Assembly (NCBI RefSeq): GCF_019448255.1
Contig: NZ_CP080410.1
Location: 1,612,001 to 1,676,000, forward strand
Reading direction: 5' to 3'
DNA: 64,000 nucleotides
DNA from: Qipengyuania flava
GTDB taxonomy: Bacteria; Pseudomonadota; Alphaproteobacteria; Sphingomonadales; Sphingomonadaceae
The number at the start of each line of letters is the position of its first letter. Within the stretch, counting starts at the first letter, position 1. Under the pieces are notes generated by a model. That model made no database searches and was not told the DNA's origin. It was given only the letters and a program-made list of their open reading frames with translations. This document shows, one piece after another, positions 46,786 through 55,943 of this stretch. Both the position numbers and the translations under genes were made by a program.

Positions 46786-48384
46786 TTACTGCGTAAACTC
46801 TCCGAACTCGCCCGGCAGGGTGCGAACATAGCCGCGAACCTGGCTCTTCATCGAAGACAGGCGATCCGCGTAAGCAGGGTCAGCCGCGAGATTGCGCTGC
46901 TCGGTCCGGTCGCTCGGCAGGTGGTAGAGCTGATCAGCGTCGAAATAGTGGCGGTAGCGCTGAGCGTAGTCGCGTTCGAACCGATAACCGCCGCGATAGG
47001 GCGAGATATGGTAGAGCGGCGAACTAGCGTTCTTGTGCCACGCCGACAGCACATAGGGCGAATGCCGCAGGGCGATGTACTTCCACCCATCATCGCGCAG
47101 TACGCCGCGCGTGTAGCCGAGATTGAAGAAGATCTCGTCGCGGTTCTCCGCGGTCTTGTCCTCAAGCAGATTGGCCTGGCTGACCCCATCGAGAGCCGGA
47201 GGCGTTACTTCGGCCAGTTCGAGGATGGTGGGCATGAGATCGATGTTCGCCACAAGACTGTCGGAAAAGCCGCGGGCAAGGGAATCGCGCCAGATCATCG
47301 CCGATGTCCGGGTCCCGCCATCGTAGATCGTGCCTTTGCCTTCCTTGCCGTGGTCACTGATGATGATGACCGTCGTGTCCTTGCCCAAATTGGCATCTTT
47401 CACCTTGGTCATGATCGCGTCGATCACATCGTCCACCCACAGGAAATTCTCCTTGCCGAAGAAGCCACGCGTGTTGACTCGCTCGCCCAGGCTTTCACGC
47501 GACGGAAGGACATCGGGCGCGGTGTCGAGGTAGCCGAATGGCGTGGCCAAGGGATCGGCCTGCCATGACCCTGCTGGCTCGTACGGACCATGCGGGACGG
47601 TCAGTGCGACATAAAGGAAGAACTTCTCGTCGACGTTGCGATCGATGAAGTTGAGCGCACCCTGCGCCAGCCAGTCGAGATTGTGAACCCGCAGTTCCTT
47701 GACCGGCAATTCCGACGGGTTGGTCGGATAAACGCTTTCCACCTCGTCGAAACCGACGCCGCGGATGAAGGCCTCGATTTTCTCTTTGTTCGCAAGCAGC
47801 TGCTCGGCGACGCCCGCGTCATTGATCGAAGCACCTTGGGGGATGTCGACGAAGCCAAGCTTGTCGACGACATGGTCCTTGCCCACGAAGCCCGTCTTAT
47901 AGCCACTGGCCTGCAAGACCGATCCAATAGTCTGTTCGCGCGCCATGATGAACGTGTTGAATTCTGGCGTTGCCATCCCTTCGCGATTGAACCGTTCCAT
48001 GAACTTTTCGTTCTGGGCGCGGCTGGCGTGCTTGCCGGTCAGCAGGGAATAGCGGCTCGGCGTGCAGATCGGCGAAGTGGTGTGGAAATTGCGGAGCAAC
48101 AGCCCCTGACGCGCCATTTCGTCAAAGGCGGGCGTGTACACGTCCGAGTTCGCGAAATGGTAGAAATTGGTGTTCTCGATCGAGAGGTCATCGATCGATA
48201 TGATGATGAAATTCTCTCCCGCAGGCCGGGTTGGCGTCGGCGTCGGGGTTGGCGTCGGTGTAGGTGTTGGTGTGGGCGAGGGGGCTGGTCCCTGAACCGG
48301 CGGCGCGGAGGTGCCTCCTCCACTGTCACCACCACCGCAGCCTGCAAGAGCCACCGCGGCCACCGCACTTAACAAAAGACGCAT
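46786..48384 (-). CDS. sulfatase, outer-membrane or secreted lipoprotein
   Basis: 532 residues. Lipoprotein signal ending LAGC (Cys16), a Gly/Ser segment, then about nine Pro-Thr repeats (residues 37-52) as a stiff linker. The catalytic domain has IISIDDLS (calcium-binding Asp pair near residue 65) and the sulfatase signature CTPSRYSLLTG with Cys107, the residue converted to formylglycine, and later VIIISDHGKEGKG. Activation needs a formylglycine-generating enzyme; none is in the window. The substrate is unknown. Confidence 0.9.
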   Translation of the reverse strand: MRLLLSAVAAVALAGCGGGDSGGGTSAPPVQGPAPSPTPTPTPTPTPTPTPTRPAGENFIIISIDDLSIENTNFYHFANSDVYTPAFDEMARQGLLLRNFHTTSPICTPSRYSLLTGKHASRAQNEKFMERFNREGMATPEFNTFIMAREQTIGSVLQASGYKTGFVGKDHVVDKLGFVDIPQGASINDAGVAEQLLANKEKIEAFIRGVGFDEVESVYPTNPSELPVKELRVHNLDWLAQGALNFIDRNVDEKFFLYVALTVPHGPYEPAGSWQADPLATPFGYLDTAPDVLPSRESLGERVNTRGFFGKENFLWVDDVIDAIMTKVKDANLGKDTTVIIISDHGKEGKGTIYDGGTRTSAMIWRDSLARGFSDSLVANIDLMPTILELAEVTPPALDGVSQANLLEDKTAENRDEIFFNLGYTRGVLRDDGWKYIALRHSPYVLSAWHKNASSPLYHISPYRGGYRFERDYAQRYRHYFDADQLYHLPSDRTEQRNLAADPAYADRLSSMKSQVRGYVRTLPGEFGEFTQ

Positions 48385-48505
48385 TTTTTGATTGCCCTGA
48401 TTCGATCCTGTTCAACCTTTTAGGCAAAAACTGCGGCTCGTAACCAGTGATATCGCACTTTTACTTGGGCATAGTAGTGTCATATACCTGAAACATTGCG
48501 AAGAC

Positions 48506-48521
48506 CCGGCGAAAGCGCCGG
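48506..48521 (-). terminator. hairpin downstream of tRNA-Ser
   Basis: CCGGCG and CGCCGG pair around a 4-base loop (CTTT on the minus strand), 53 bp past the tRNA 3' end on the tRNA strand. A short T-rich stretch follows (GTCTTCG), too weak to call with confidence. The 48385-48573 gap otherwise shows nothing beyond the likely sulfatase promoter region. Confidence 0.35.
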
Positions 48522-48573
48522 CCGATACCAGTCCGCACTTTCGGGACAGAGCTAGAAATTGGTGGGGGTCCGC

Positions 48574-48663
48574 TGGCGGAGAGGGTGGGATTCGAACCCA
48601 CGAAGGGCTTGCACCCTTGCCGGTTTTCAAGACCGGTGCATTCAACCGCTCTGCCACCTCTCC
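48574..48663 (-). tRNA. tRNA-Ser (UGA anticodon)
   Basis: 90 bases including an encoded CCA (48574-48576). The acceptor stem is GGAGAGG pairing with CCTCTCC, the D loop has GCAGAGCGGTT, the anticodon arm CCGGT-CTTGAAA-ACCGG gives UGA, a long variable arm follows as expected for class II tRNA, and TTCGAATCC is the T loop. It reads UCA serine codons. It overlaps no gene. Confidence 0.97.
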
Positions 48664-48792
48664 GCACGAGCGCGGCGGCTAGCTACCGGCAACCGCAGGA
48701 TTTGTCACGCCCAAGCGCGTTCTCATGCAAATCCTTGCACGAAAACGGCGAATGACACTTGCTGTTCAGCTTGTCTCTGCGACAATTGGCGC

Positions 48793-49815
48793 ATGATCAA
48801 ACGCTCTCTTCTCGCCGCGCTTGCTGCGCTCTCCCTCTCCATTCCCGCTGTCCCGGCACAGGCTCAGGGGGAATTGAGCTTCGATGCCTACCTCCAGCTC
48901 CTCATCGCACGCGCCCGTGCCGAGGGGGTAAGCGAAAGCACGCTCAACCGGATGACCGCAGGGCTCACGCCGCACTACCGTGTGATCGAGCTGGACCGCC
49001 AGCAGCCCGGCACTCCCACCAGCTCGGGCTACCCGCCGCTTGCGCCCTACATCTCCCGCCATGTCGACAGTGCCCGCATCAGTGGCGGACAGCGCGCGTT
49101 CCGAAACTATTCCGGGACGATCCGGGCCGTGGAGCGCGAGTATGGTGTACCCGGTGAAATCATCGTCGCCATCTGGGGGCATGAAACCGCCTATGGCGCG
49201 GTGAAGGGCGGTTTCGATCTCTCGCGCGCCCTCGCAACGCTTGCCTGGGAAGGGCGCCGCCGCGACCTGTTTGCGGGCGAATGGGTCGCTCTCATGAAAG
49301 TGGCGGACAAGGGCTACTCGCGCGACGAACTGGTCGGTAGCTGGGCCGGCGCTTTCGGCAACCCGCAGTTCCTGCCTTCGGTCTACCTGCGCCTTGCAGC
49401 CGACGGGAATGGAGACGGCCGCGCCGATATCATGAACAGCGGCGCTGACGCTCTTGCGTCGATTGCCAACTATTTCCGCGATTCGGGCTGGCGCACCGGA
49501 CTGCCCTGGGGCGTGGGCGCCTATGTGCCTGCCGGCTTCGATGTCGACGCCTACAAGACCGAGATCATCCCGCCCTCGTGCCGCCGAGTCCACGAACGGC
49601 ACAGCGTCTACAAGACCGTGCGCGAATGGCGCGAGCTGGGTGTACAGCCGCAACGCGCGATAGACGAGGACACGCTGGTCACGCTGTTCCAGCCCGATGG
49701 GCCCGGCACATCGGCGTGGCTGTTAACGTCGAATTATCGGGTCATTCTCGAGTATAACTGCTCGAACTATTACGCGATGAGTGTGGGGCTGCTGGCGGAT
49801 GAAATTGCAAACTAA
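48793..49815 (+). CDS. lytic murein transglycosylase, MltB family
   Basis: 340 residues from the ATG at 48793, starting with a signal peptide (MIKRSLLAALAALSLS to PAQA). Catalytic Glu131 in IWGHETAYG, then GAFGNPQFLPS and the NGDGRADI segment typical of MltB/SLT_2 enzymes. It cuts the MurNAc-GlcNAc bond in peptidoglycan with 1,6-anhydro formation. It lacks a lipobox, so it is probably a soluble periplasmic enzyme. First gene of a long operon; overlaps rlpA by 17 bp. Confidence 0.92.
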   Translation: MIKRSLLAALAALSLSIPAVPAQAQGELSFDAYLQLLIARARAEGVSESTLNRMTAGLTPHYRVIELDRQQPGTPTSSGYPPLAPYISRHVDSARISGGQRAFRNYSGTIRAVEREYGVPGEIIVAIWGHETAYGAVKGGFDLSRALATLAWEGRRRDLFAGEWVALMKVADKGYSRDELVGSWAGAFGNPQFLPSVYLRLAADGNGDGRADIMNSGADALASIANYFRDSGWRTGLPWGVGAYVPAGFDVDAYKTEIIPPSCRRVHERHSVYKTVREWRELGVQPQRAIDEDTLVTLFQPDGPGTSAWLLTSNYRVILEYNCSNYYAMSVGLLADEIAN

Positions 49816-50830
49816 GGCGAAGATCGCGACCCTGACTGGTCTGGGCTCTCTGGCGCTCGGTGCGTGCGCCACCAGCGCGCAGACGCTTCCTGCACCGGCT
49901 GCCCGCTCCATCGAAAACGGTCCTGCCGCCGATTACCCGGTGGTTGTCGGAGATCCCTTCACGATCGACGGCGTGACGTACACGCCCCTCGACACGATGA
50001 ACTACGACCAGGTCGGCTATGCGACGCTCGATGTCGAAGGCGGCACGGGCGTGACCGGTGCGCACCGGACCTTGCCCTTGCCAAGCTATGTCGAAGTGAC
50101 TTCGCTGGATACTGGCCGGACCGTTCTTGTTCGTCTCGAACGCCGCGGGCCAATGACCAATGATCGCCTGATTGCACTGTCGCCCGGCGCTATCGCGCAG
50201 CTCGGTGTAATGCAGGGCGCGCCCATCCGAATGCGGCGGGTCAATCCACCCGAGGAAGATCGCGCGCGGCTTCGCGCAGGGCGCGAGGCGCCGGCCCGGA
50301 TGGACACGCCGGCCGGTTTGCTCGAAGTATTGAAGCGGCGCCTGCCCGAACGCGGTTCGGCTTCGCTGGCCGATCCCCGGCAGGCACAGGTAAGCGGCGC
50401 GGTACCCACAGAAGGCGCCATTGCAACACTCGATCCCAACGAGGAAGCCATGCTGCCAACGGAACCAGATGAGCCCGTTACGCCCGCAGTACCGCCGTCG
50501 GCACCGGAAGAGGTCGAATTGGAGCCGGTCGCAACCGACCGTCCGGTCCTGCGACCCGAGCTGCCCATGGCTGTCGAAGGCGGGCCTGAACGCGCCCCGC
50601 TTATGGTCCCGCAGGATACCGATGGAAGGTTCGCCGTCCAACTCGGGGCGTTTTCGGTCCGCGCGAACGCAGATCGCCTTGCCCGCGAAGTGCAGGGGAA
50701 CGTCGAAAACAGCGGGCGTCTGTGGCTGGTCAGGGTCGGCCCCTACGCAACCCGTGGACAGGCCGAGCAGGCGCTCGCAATGCTCCGCCAGCGTGGCTAT
50801 ACCGACGCGCTGATACGTACCATCGATTGA
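49799..50830 (+). CDS. rlpA: RlpA-like lipoprotein with SPOR domain, catalytic Asp lost
   Basis: 343 residues from the ATG at 49799. Lipoprotein signal with Cys23 (LGAC). The double-psi beta-barrel keeps HRTLPLPSYVEVTSL with His89, but the usual NDRG reads ERRG, so the catalytic Asp is replaced by Arg115, and the preceding segment with the family's Glu and SWYG motif is absent. A Pro/Glu-rich linker leads to a C-terminal SPOR domain (RFAVQLGAFSV to the end), which binds denuded septal peptidoglycan. It probably localises to the septum but may lack lytic activity. Confidence 0.85.
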   Translation: MKLQTKAKIATLTGLGSLALGACATSAQTLPAPAARSIENGPAADYPVVVGDPFTIDGVTYTPLDTMNYDQVGYATLDVEGGTGVTGAHRTLPLPSYVEVTSLDTGRTVLVRLERRGPMTNDRLIALSPGAIAQLGVMQGAPIRMRRVNPPEEDRARLRAGREAPARMDTPAGLLEVLKRRLPERGSASLADPRQAQVSGAVPTEGAIATLDPNEEAMLPTEPDEPVTPAVPPSAPEEVELEPVATDRPVLRPELPMAVEGGPERAPLMVPQDTDGRFAVQLGAFSVRANADRLAREVQGNVENSGRLWLVRVGPYATRGQAEQALAMLRQRGYTDALIRTID

Positions 50831-50866
50831 TACGCCGGGCCTTTCGTGCACGGCACGGGAGCCCAC

Positions 50867-52030
50867 TTGCGGACCATCCTTAAAACCCTGGCGATTGGCG
50901 CCGCGGCCCTGATCACCGCTCCCCTTGCAGCGCAGGGAGCGGACAAGCCGCGCGTCCCCACCGCTGAAGAGGCGCCGATTGCCTATCTCCTCGATGCCTC
51001 CAGCGGCCAGGTCCTCTTCGCGCGCGAGGCCGACCGGCGCTTCATGCCGGCCTCCATCACCAAGGTGATGACGACTTTCCTCGCTTTCGAATGGATGGAA
51101 GAGGGACGCCTCTTTCCAGAGCAGGTCTTCGGCGTCCGCCCCGCCACGTTCGCGGAATGGAATCGCAAGGGATCGACCATGTTCCTGCCTGCCGATGCAC
51201 GCGTGACCGTCGACGACCTGCTGCATGGGATCACCACCGTTTCGGCCAACGATGGCGCAATCGTTCTGGCTGAAGGGGCCGCCGGCTCGCTCGAAGACTG
51301 GCTCGCGGCCATGAACGCGAAGGCGCGCGAAATCGGGATGGGCAATTCGCACTTCGGGACGCCCAACGGCTGGATGGACGAAGGTCGCACCTTCACCACC
51401 GCGCATGACCTCGGGCTGCTTGGCCGCGCCCTGGTGACGCGCCATCCCAGCAAGTACCGCCATTTCGTGGGTGCGCGGGCCTTTGCCTACAACGGTATCG
51501 AGCAGCGCAACTACGATCCCATTTCCGGGGTCGTGCCCGGGGCCGATGGCATCAAGACGGGCTTCACGAACCAGGCCGGCTTCGGTTTCCTTGGTTCGGC
51601 AGCCCGCGATGGGCGACGTCTCGTCATGGTCGTCGCCGGAAGCCCGGGTCAGCGCGCGCGCGACCGCGCCTCACGCAGCCTGATCGAATGGGGATTTTCG
51701 GCGTTCGACAGCCTGACCCTGTTCCCCGCCGACACGCCGATCGGCACAGCGCGCATACAGGGCGGCGCGGACGCACGGGTCGCGCTCGTTGCGCCCCGGC
51801 CAGTGTCGATCGCCATACCCGCGGGAGATGCGCAGCCCGAGATTTCACTCGCCCTCCGCTATGAAGGCCCCTTGCGCGCGCCTGTCGCCCAAGGCGAGGA
51901 GGTTGCCGAACTGGTGGTCACCATCGAAGGTATGCCCGAACACAGGGTCCCCCTGCGCGCCGCCGAAGCGGTGGGCGAAGCGGGCGTTCTGCAACGTGTT
52001 GCCAACGCCTTCAGGAGCTGGGTCTCGTGA
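50867..52030 (+). CDS. D-alanyl-D-alanine carboxypeptidase (PBP5/6 family)
   Basis: 387 residues if the TTG at 50867 is used, because GGGAG lies 6 bases before it and it starts a signal peptide (RTILKTLAIGAAALI). A GTG at 50846 gives 7 more residues. Penicillin-binding motifs: SITK with Ser63, SAN at 126-128, KTG at 229-231; then a C-terminal beta-sandwich domain. It trims the terminal D-Ala of peptidoglycan stems. Third gene of the operon, overlapping tmk by 4 bp. Confidence 0.9.
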   Translation: MRTILKTLAIGAAALITAPLAAQGADKPRVPTAEEAPIAYLLDASSGQVLFAREADRRFMPASITKVMTTFLAFEWMEEGRLFPEQVFGVRPATFAEWNRKGSTMFLPADARVTVDDLLHGITTVSANDGAIVLAEGAAGSLEDWLAAMNAKAREIGMGNSHFGTPNGWMDEGRTFTTAHDLGLLGRALVTRHPSKYRHFVGARAFAYNGIEQRNYDPISGVVPGADGIKTGFTNQAGFGFLGSAARDGRRLVMVVAGSPGQRARDRASRSLIEWGFSAFDSLTLFPADTPIGTARIQGGADARVALVAPRPVSIAIPAGDAQPEISLALRYEGPLRAPVAQGEEVAELVVTIEGMPEHRVPLRAAEAVGEAGVLQRVANAFRSWVS

Positions 52031-52665
52031 GCCGCGGCGCGTTCATCGCCTTCGAGGGCGGGGAGGGCATGGGGAAATCGACCCAGGCGCGCCTGCTGGC
52101 CGAACGGCTCGAAGCCGAGGGGCTGCGGGTCGAACTGACGCGCGAACCTGGCGGCACTCCGGGCGCTGAGGCCATTCGCGAACTCCTGCTGGCGCCGCCG
52201 GGCGAGGGCTGGACGCTTGAGGCCGAGGCGCTCCTGTTTGCCGCGGCCCGCGCCGATCACGTCGCGCGCCGCATCGAACCCGCGCTTTCGTCAGGGGCAT
52301 GGGTCATTTGCGACCGTTTCCTCGATTCGAGCCGCGCCTATCAGGGCCTTGCCGGTGGTCTGGGCGACGAGCGGGTTCGCGCGCTCCACGATGTCGGAAG
52401 CGCCGGATTGCTGCCCGACCTCACCATCGTCATCGACGCGCCCGCGACCGATGTCGCCCAACGTCTAGCGGCGCGGGACGGCGATGCGAGCGATGCAATC
52501 GGCGGCCGTGCGGAAGACTATCACCAATCGGTCAACGCCGCCTTCCTGGAGTTTGCCAAGCAGGAGCCCGACAGGTTCCGCGTAATCGACGGGCTGGGGT
52601 CCATCGAAGAGGTGCACGCCCGGGTTCTCGAAGCGGTCGCTCCCTTGCTGGAAGGGCGGGTCTGA
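52027..52665 (+). CDS. tmk: thymidylate kinase
   Basis: 212 residues from a GTG that overlaps the upstream stop. P-loop FEGGEGMGKST, DRFLDSSRAYQG, and the LID segment around RDGDASDAIGGRAEDYH. It converts dTMP to dTDP. It is coupled to holB by TGATG (1-bp overlap), a widespread tmk-holB arrangement. Confidence 0.96.
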   Translation: MSRGAFIAFEGGEGMGKSTQARLLAERLEAEGLRVELTREPGGTPGAEAIRELLLAPPGEGWTLEAEALLFAAARADHVARRIEPALSSGAWVICDRFLDSSRAYQGLAGGLGDERVRALHDVGSAGLLPDLTIVIDAPATDVAQRLAARDGDASDAIGGRAEDYHQSVNAAFLEFAKQEPDRFRVIDGLGSIEEVHARVLEAVAPLLEGRV

Positions 52666-53615
52666 TGCTGCTGGGCCACGAGAACGCCTGGCGCGAATGG
52701 CGCACGGCGCTTGGCGGGGATCGAATGCATCACGCCTGGCTGCTGGCCGGGCGGCGCGGCGTGGGGAAGGGGAGCTTCGCCCTTGCTGCAGCCCGCGAGC
52801 TTGTCGGCGCCTCTCCCTCCGATGACAGCGAGCATCATCCGGACATCATCACGCTCACTTACGGTCCCAAGGACGACAAGGAGGAGCGCAAACGGGCGGA
52901 CGGTAAGCCCTTCGAGCTCGCCCGCAGCATCCGCATCGCCCAAATCCGCGCGATGCAGGCCCGGCTCAGCACGCGGCCGACGATGGGCGACAAGCGCGCA
53001 ATCATTATCGATCCGTCAGACGATCTGGAACGCAACGCCGCCAACGCGCTGCTCAAGAGCCTGGAGGAACCCCCGGCCGGGACTTACTTCCTGCTTGTAG
53101 CGCACAGCCCAGCGCGCCTCCTGCCGACCATCCGTTCGCGCTGCCGCGTGCTGCGCTTCCCGACAGTCACCGACGGGGAGATGGACCGGCTGCTGCGCGA
53201 ACTCTCGCCCAATGCCGACGACGCGACGCGCGCTGCCGCAATCGCGGCGGCCGCCGGCTCGCCGGGTGCCGCAGTGCAGTTTGTCGATATGGAGCTGGGC
53301 AAGGTATCGCAAGGAATGCGGGACATCCTCGAGCGCGGAGATCCCGACTTCCAGTTGCGCGGAACGCTGGCCGGGCTGATCGGTGCGCGGCCCGACCGCG
53401 AGCGTATCCGGGCGGTTCTGGAACTGGCCCGATCGGTCGTGGCCGAACGGCTCGACAGGGTCTCCGACCCGCGCCCGGTGATCGACGCGCACAGTGAGCT
53501 GGTCCGCCTCGCAGGCGAACAGCCCACCTACAACTTCGATGCCGGACTGCTCGCGATGGAAATAGGCACCTTGCTCGCCAACGCCGCTAAGGCTAGCGAG
53601 CGAGCCAATGTCTGA
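52665..53615 (+). CDS. holB: DNA polymerase III subunit delta prime
   Basis: 316 residues from the ATG at 52665. AAA+ clamp-loader fold with HHAWLLAGRRGVGKGSFA (Walker A-like), ANALLKSLEEPPAGTYFLLVAHSPARLL, and IRSRC with the SRC arginine motif. The zinc-binding cysteines of E. coli HolB are absent. Walker A is degenerate, as in most delta-prime proteins. It is part of the sliding-clamp loader. The metG start lies 8 bp inside its end. Confidence 0.93.
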   Translation: MLLGHENAWREWRTALGGDRMHHAWLLAGRRGVGKGSFALAAARELVGASPSDDSEHHPDIITLTYGPKDDKEERKRADGKPFELARSIRIAQIRAMQARLSTRPTMGDKRAIIIDPSDDLERNAANALLKSLEEPPAGTYFLLVAHSPARLLPTIRSRCRVLRFPTVTDGEMDRLLRELSPNADDATRAAAIAAAAGSPGAAVQFVDMELGKVSQGMRDILERGDPDFQLRGTLAGLIGARPDRERIRAVLELARSVVAERLDRVSDPRPVIDAHSELVRLAGEQPTYNFDAGLLAMEIGTLLANAAKASERANV

Positions 53616-55167
53616 TCCCTATTACCTGACCACCGCGATCCACTATCCCAACGGCAAGCCGCATATCGGCCATGCCTACGAGACGATCGCCGCCGATGTC
53701 ATCGCGCGCTTCCAACGCCTACGCGGGCGCGATGTGCGCTTCCAGACTGGCACCGACGAACACGGCCTCAAGATGGCGCAGAAAGCGCGCGACCTGGGCA
53801 AGACCCCGCGCGAGCTGGCCGATGAAATGTCGGGCTATTTCCGCGACCTCTTCGATGTCCTGAACATCTCCTACGACCGCTTCATCCGTACGACCGACGA
53901 AGACCACCACCGCGCGAGCCAGGCCATTTGGGAAGCCATGGCAGCCAAGGGCGATCTCTACCTCGATCGGTACGAGGGATGGTACTCGGTCCGCGACGAA
54001 GCCTATTACGACGAGAAAGAACTGGTCGAAGGTGAGGGGGGCGAAAAGCTCTCGCCGCAGGGCACGCCGGTGGAATGGACCGAGGAAGAAACCTGGTTCT
54101 TCCGCCTGTCGAAATACGCCGAACCGCTGCTCGAGCTGCTCAACACGCCCGGCTTCCTCGAACCGGCGAGCCGCCGCAACGAGATGGTCGCCTTCGTGGA
54201 ACGCGGCCTTCAGGACCTATCGGTCAGCCGCACGAGCTTTGACTGGGGCGTGAAGGTGCCCGGCAGCGACGGGCATGTCATGTATGTCTGGGTCGACGCG
54301 CTGACTAACTACATCACCGGCCTCGGCTATCCCGATGGCGGGGAGATGTGGGACAAGTTCTGGCCCGCCGACCTGCACCTCATCGGCAAGGATATCGTTC
54401 GCTTTCACACGATCTACTGGCCCGCCTTCCTGATGAGCGCGGACCTGCCGCTGCCCAAGAAGGTGTTCGGACACGGCTTCCTGCTCAACCGCGGGGTCAA
54501 GGAATCGAAGTCGCTCGGCAATGTGACCGATCCGATGGAACTGGCCGAGCGCTTCGGGGTCGATGCCCTGCGCTACTTCCTGCTCGCCGAAGTAACCTTC
54601 GGGCAGGACGGCAGCTATTCGGCAGAAGCTCTTGTAAATAAAGTGAATGCCGAGCTTGCAAACAGCTTCGGAAACCTTGCGCAGCGCACGCTTTCCATGA
54701 TCGCCAAGAACATGGATGGCGCGCTGGAGGACTTCGAACCGGCCGCCGACGACAAGGCGCTGCTCGCCACCGTGCACGAAGCCTGCGCCGATATACTCCC
54801 GCGCGAATTCGACAATCTAGCGTTCTCGGTCGGGATCGAAGCCTGGCTCAAGGCCGTTTATGCCTGCAATGCCTATGTCGACGAACAGGCGCCCTGGGCG
54901 CTCAAGAAAACCGATCCGGACCGCATGAAGGCCGTGCTGCAGACGCTCTTCATCGCCATTCGCGACCTTGCGATCGCAATCCAGCCCGTGGTGCCGGAGA
55001 AGGCTGCCTCGGTCCTCGATCAGCTTGGCGTACCGGCTGACAAGCGCGCCTATGCCGACCTGTCCGATACGGGCTGGTTCAAGGCGCTCGCCGCAGCCGG
55101 ACACACGATCGACAAGCCGACGCCGGTTTTCCCGCGCCTTGAGCTTCCTGAAGAAGAGGTAGCCTGA
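53608..55167 (+). CDS. metG: methionyl-tRNA synthetase
   Basis: 519 residues. HIGH motif in GKPHIGHAYE (residues 19-22), the KMSKS equivalent reads KESKS followed by LGNVTDP, and a WWxxD-like VWVDALTNYITGLG. No zinc-binding Cys knuckle is present between the halves of the catalytic domain, and there is no C-terminal tRNA-binding domain, so this is the short MetG type common in alphaproteobacteria. It is coupled to holB and tatD. Confidence 0.96.
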   Translation: MSDPYYLTTAIHYPNGKPHIGHAYETIAADVIARFQRLRGRDVRFQTGTDEHGLKMAQKARDLGKTPRELADEMSGYFRDLFDVLNISYDRFIRTTDEDHHRASQAIWEAMAAKGDLYLDRYEGWYSVRDEAYYDEKELVEGEGGEKLSPQGTPVEWTEEETWFFRLSKYAEPLLELLNTPGFLEPASRRNEMVAFVERGLQDLSVSRTSFDWGVKVPGSDGHVMYVWVDALTNYITGLGYPDGGEMWDKFWPADLHLIGKDIVRFHTIYWPAFLMSADLPLPKKVFGHGFLLNRGVKESKSLGNVTDPMELAERFGVDALRYFLLAEVTFGQDGSYSAEALVNKVNAELANSFGNLAQRTLSMIAKNMDGALEDFEPAADDKALLATVHEACADILPREFDNLAFSVGIEAWLKAVYACNAYVDEQAPWALKKTDPDRMKAVLQTLFIAIRDLAIAIQPVVPEKAASVLDQLGVPADKRAYADLSDTGWFKALAAAGHTIDKPTPVFPRLELPEEEVA

Positions 55168-55943
55168 TGCTCGTCGATAGCCATTGCCATCTTGAGTACG
55201 AAGGGCTCGTCGAAGATCAGGGCGAGGTGCTCGACCGTGCGCGCGGGGCAGGGGTGCAGGCCTTCCTCAACATCTCGACCAAGCGCGCCGAATGGGGCCA
55301 GGTCGTTGGCACCGCGCAAGCCAAGGCGGATGTCTTCGCCAGCGTCGGCATTCACCCGCACCACGCCGACCAGCACCAGGATCTGACGCGCGAGGAGCTG
55401 CTGGAGGCGACCCGCGATCCCAAGGTCATCGGGATCGGCGAAACGGGGCTCGACTACTATTACGATCACTCGGACCGCGAGGCGCAAAAGCGCCTGTTCC
55501 GCCTGCACATCGATGTGGCGCGCGAAGTCCAGCTGCCGGTCATTATCCATACGCGCGATGCGGAGGACGACACGCTGGCGATCCTTACCGAAGAGATGGA
55601 GAAGGGCGCATTTCCCGCGCTGATCCACTGCTTCACCGCCTCGGCTGAGTTTGGTCAACGGGTACTGGAACTGGGCCTTTCGGTCTCGATTTCGGGTATC
55701 GTCACTTTCAAGAACGCCAAGGAACTGCAGGAATTCGCTCGCGAAATTCCGCGTGAGCGCCTGCTGGTCGAAACCGACAGCCCATTCCTTGCACCCGTGC
55801 CGCACCGGGGCAAGACCTGCGAGCCGGGCTTCGTGCGCGACACCGCACAATTCCTCGCCGGTCTGCGCGGTGATGAGCTGGATACGCTCGCGGGCTACAC
55901 CACCGAAAACTTCTATCGCCTGTTCTCCAAGGCCGCCGCGTGA
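55167..55943 (+). CDS. TatD family metal-dependent hydrolase
   Basis: 258 residues. The TatD signature starts DSHCHLEY (metal-binding His pair), with IGETGLDYYYD (Glu), PVIIHTRDAEDD (His), IHCFTAS (His) and LLVETDSPFLAP (Asp). TIM-barrel DNase or deacylase family; some act on DNA or D-aminoacyl-tRNA-like substrates. It starts by TGATG overlap with metG and overlaps the next gene by 4 bp. Confidence 0.93.
   Translation: MLVDSHCHLEYEGLVEDQGEVLDRARGAGVQAFLNISTKRAEWGQVVGTAQAKADVFASVGIHPHHADQHQDLTREELLEATRDPKVIGIGETGLDYYYDHSDREAQKRLFRLHIDVAREVQLPVIIHTRDAEDDTLAILTEEMEKGAFPALIHCFTASAEFGQRVLELGLSVSISGIVTFKNAKELQEFAREIPRERLLVETDSPFLAPVPHRGKTCEPGFVRDTAQFLAGLRGDELDTLAGYTTENFYRLFSKAAA

Noticed and set aside
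48231-48285. Short tandem DNA repeat that could be read as a CRISPR or satellite
   Set aside because: It encodes the Pro-Thr linker of the sulfatase, with 6-12 base units and no spacers.
48559-48792. Upstream extension of the MltB gene
   Set aside because: It would translate through tRNA-Ser; the ATG at 48793 begins a clean signal peptide.
52299-52664. 5' extension of holB to 52299
   Set aside because: It overlaps tmk in another frame; TGATG coupling at 52665 is the natural start.
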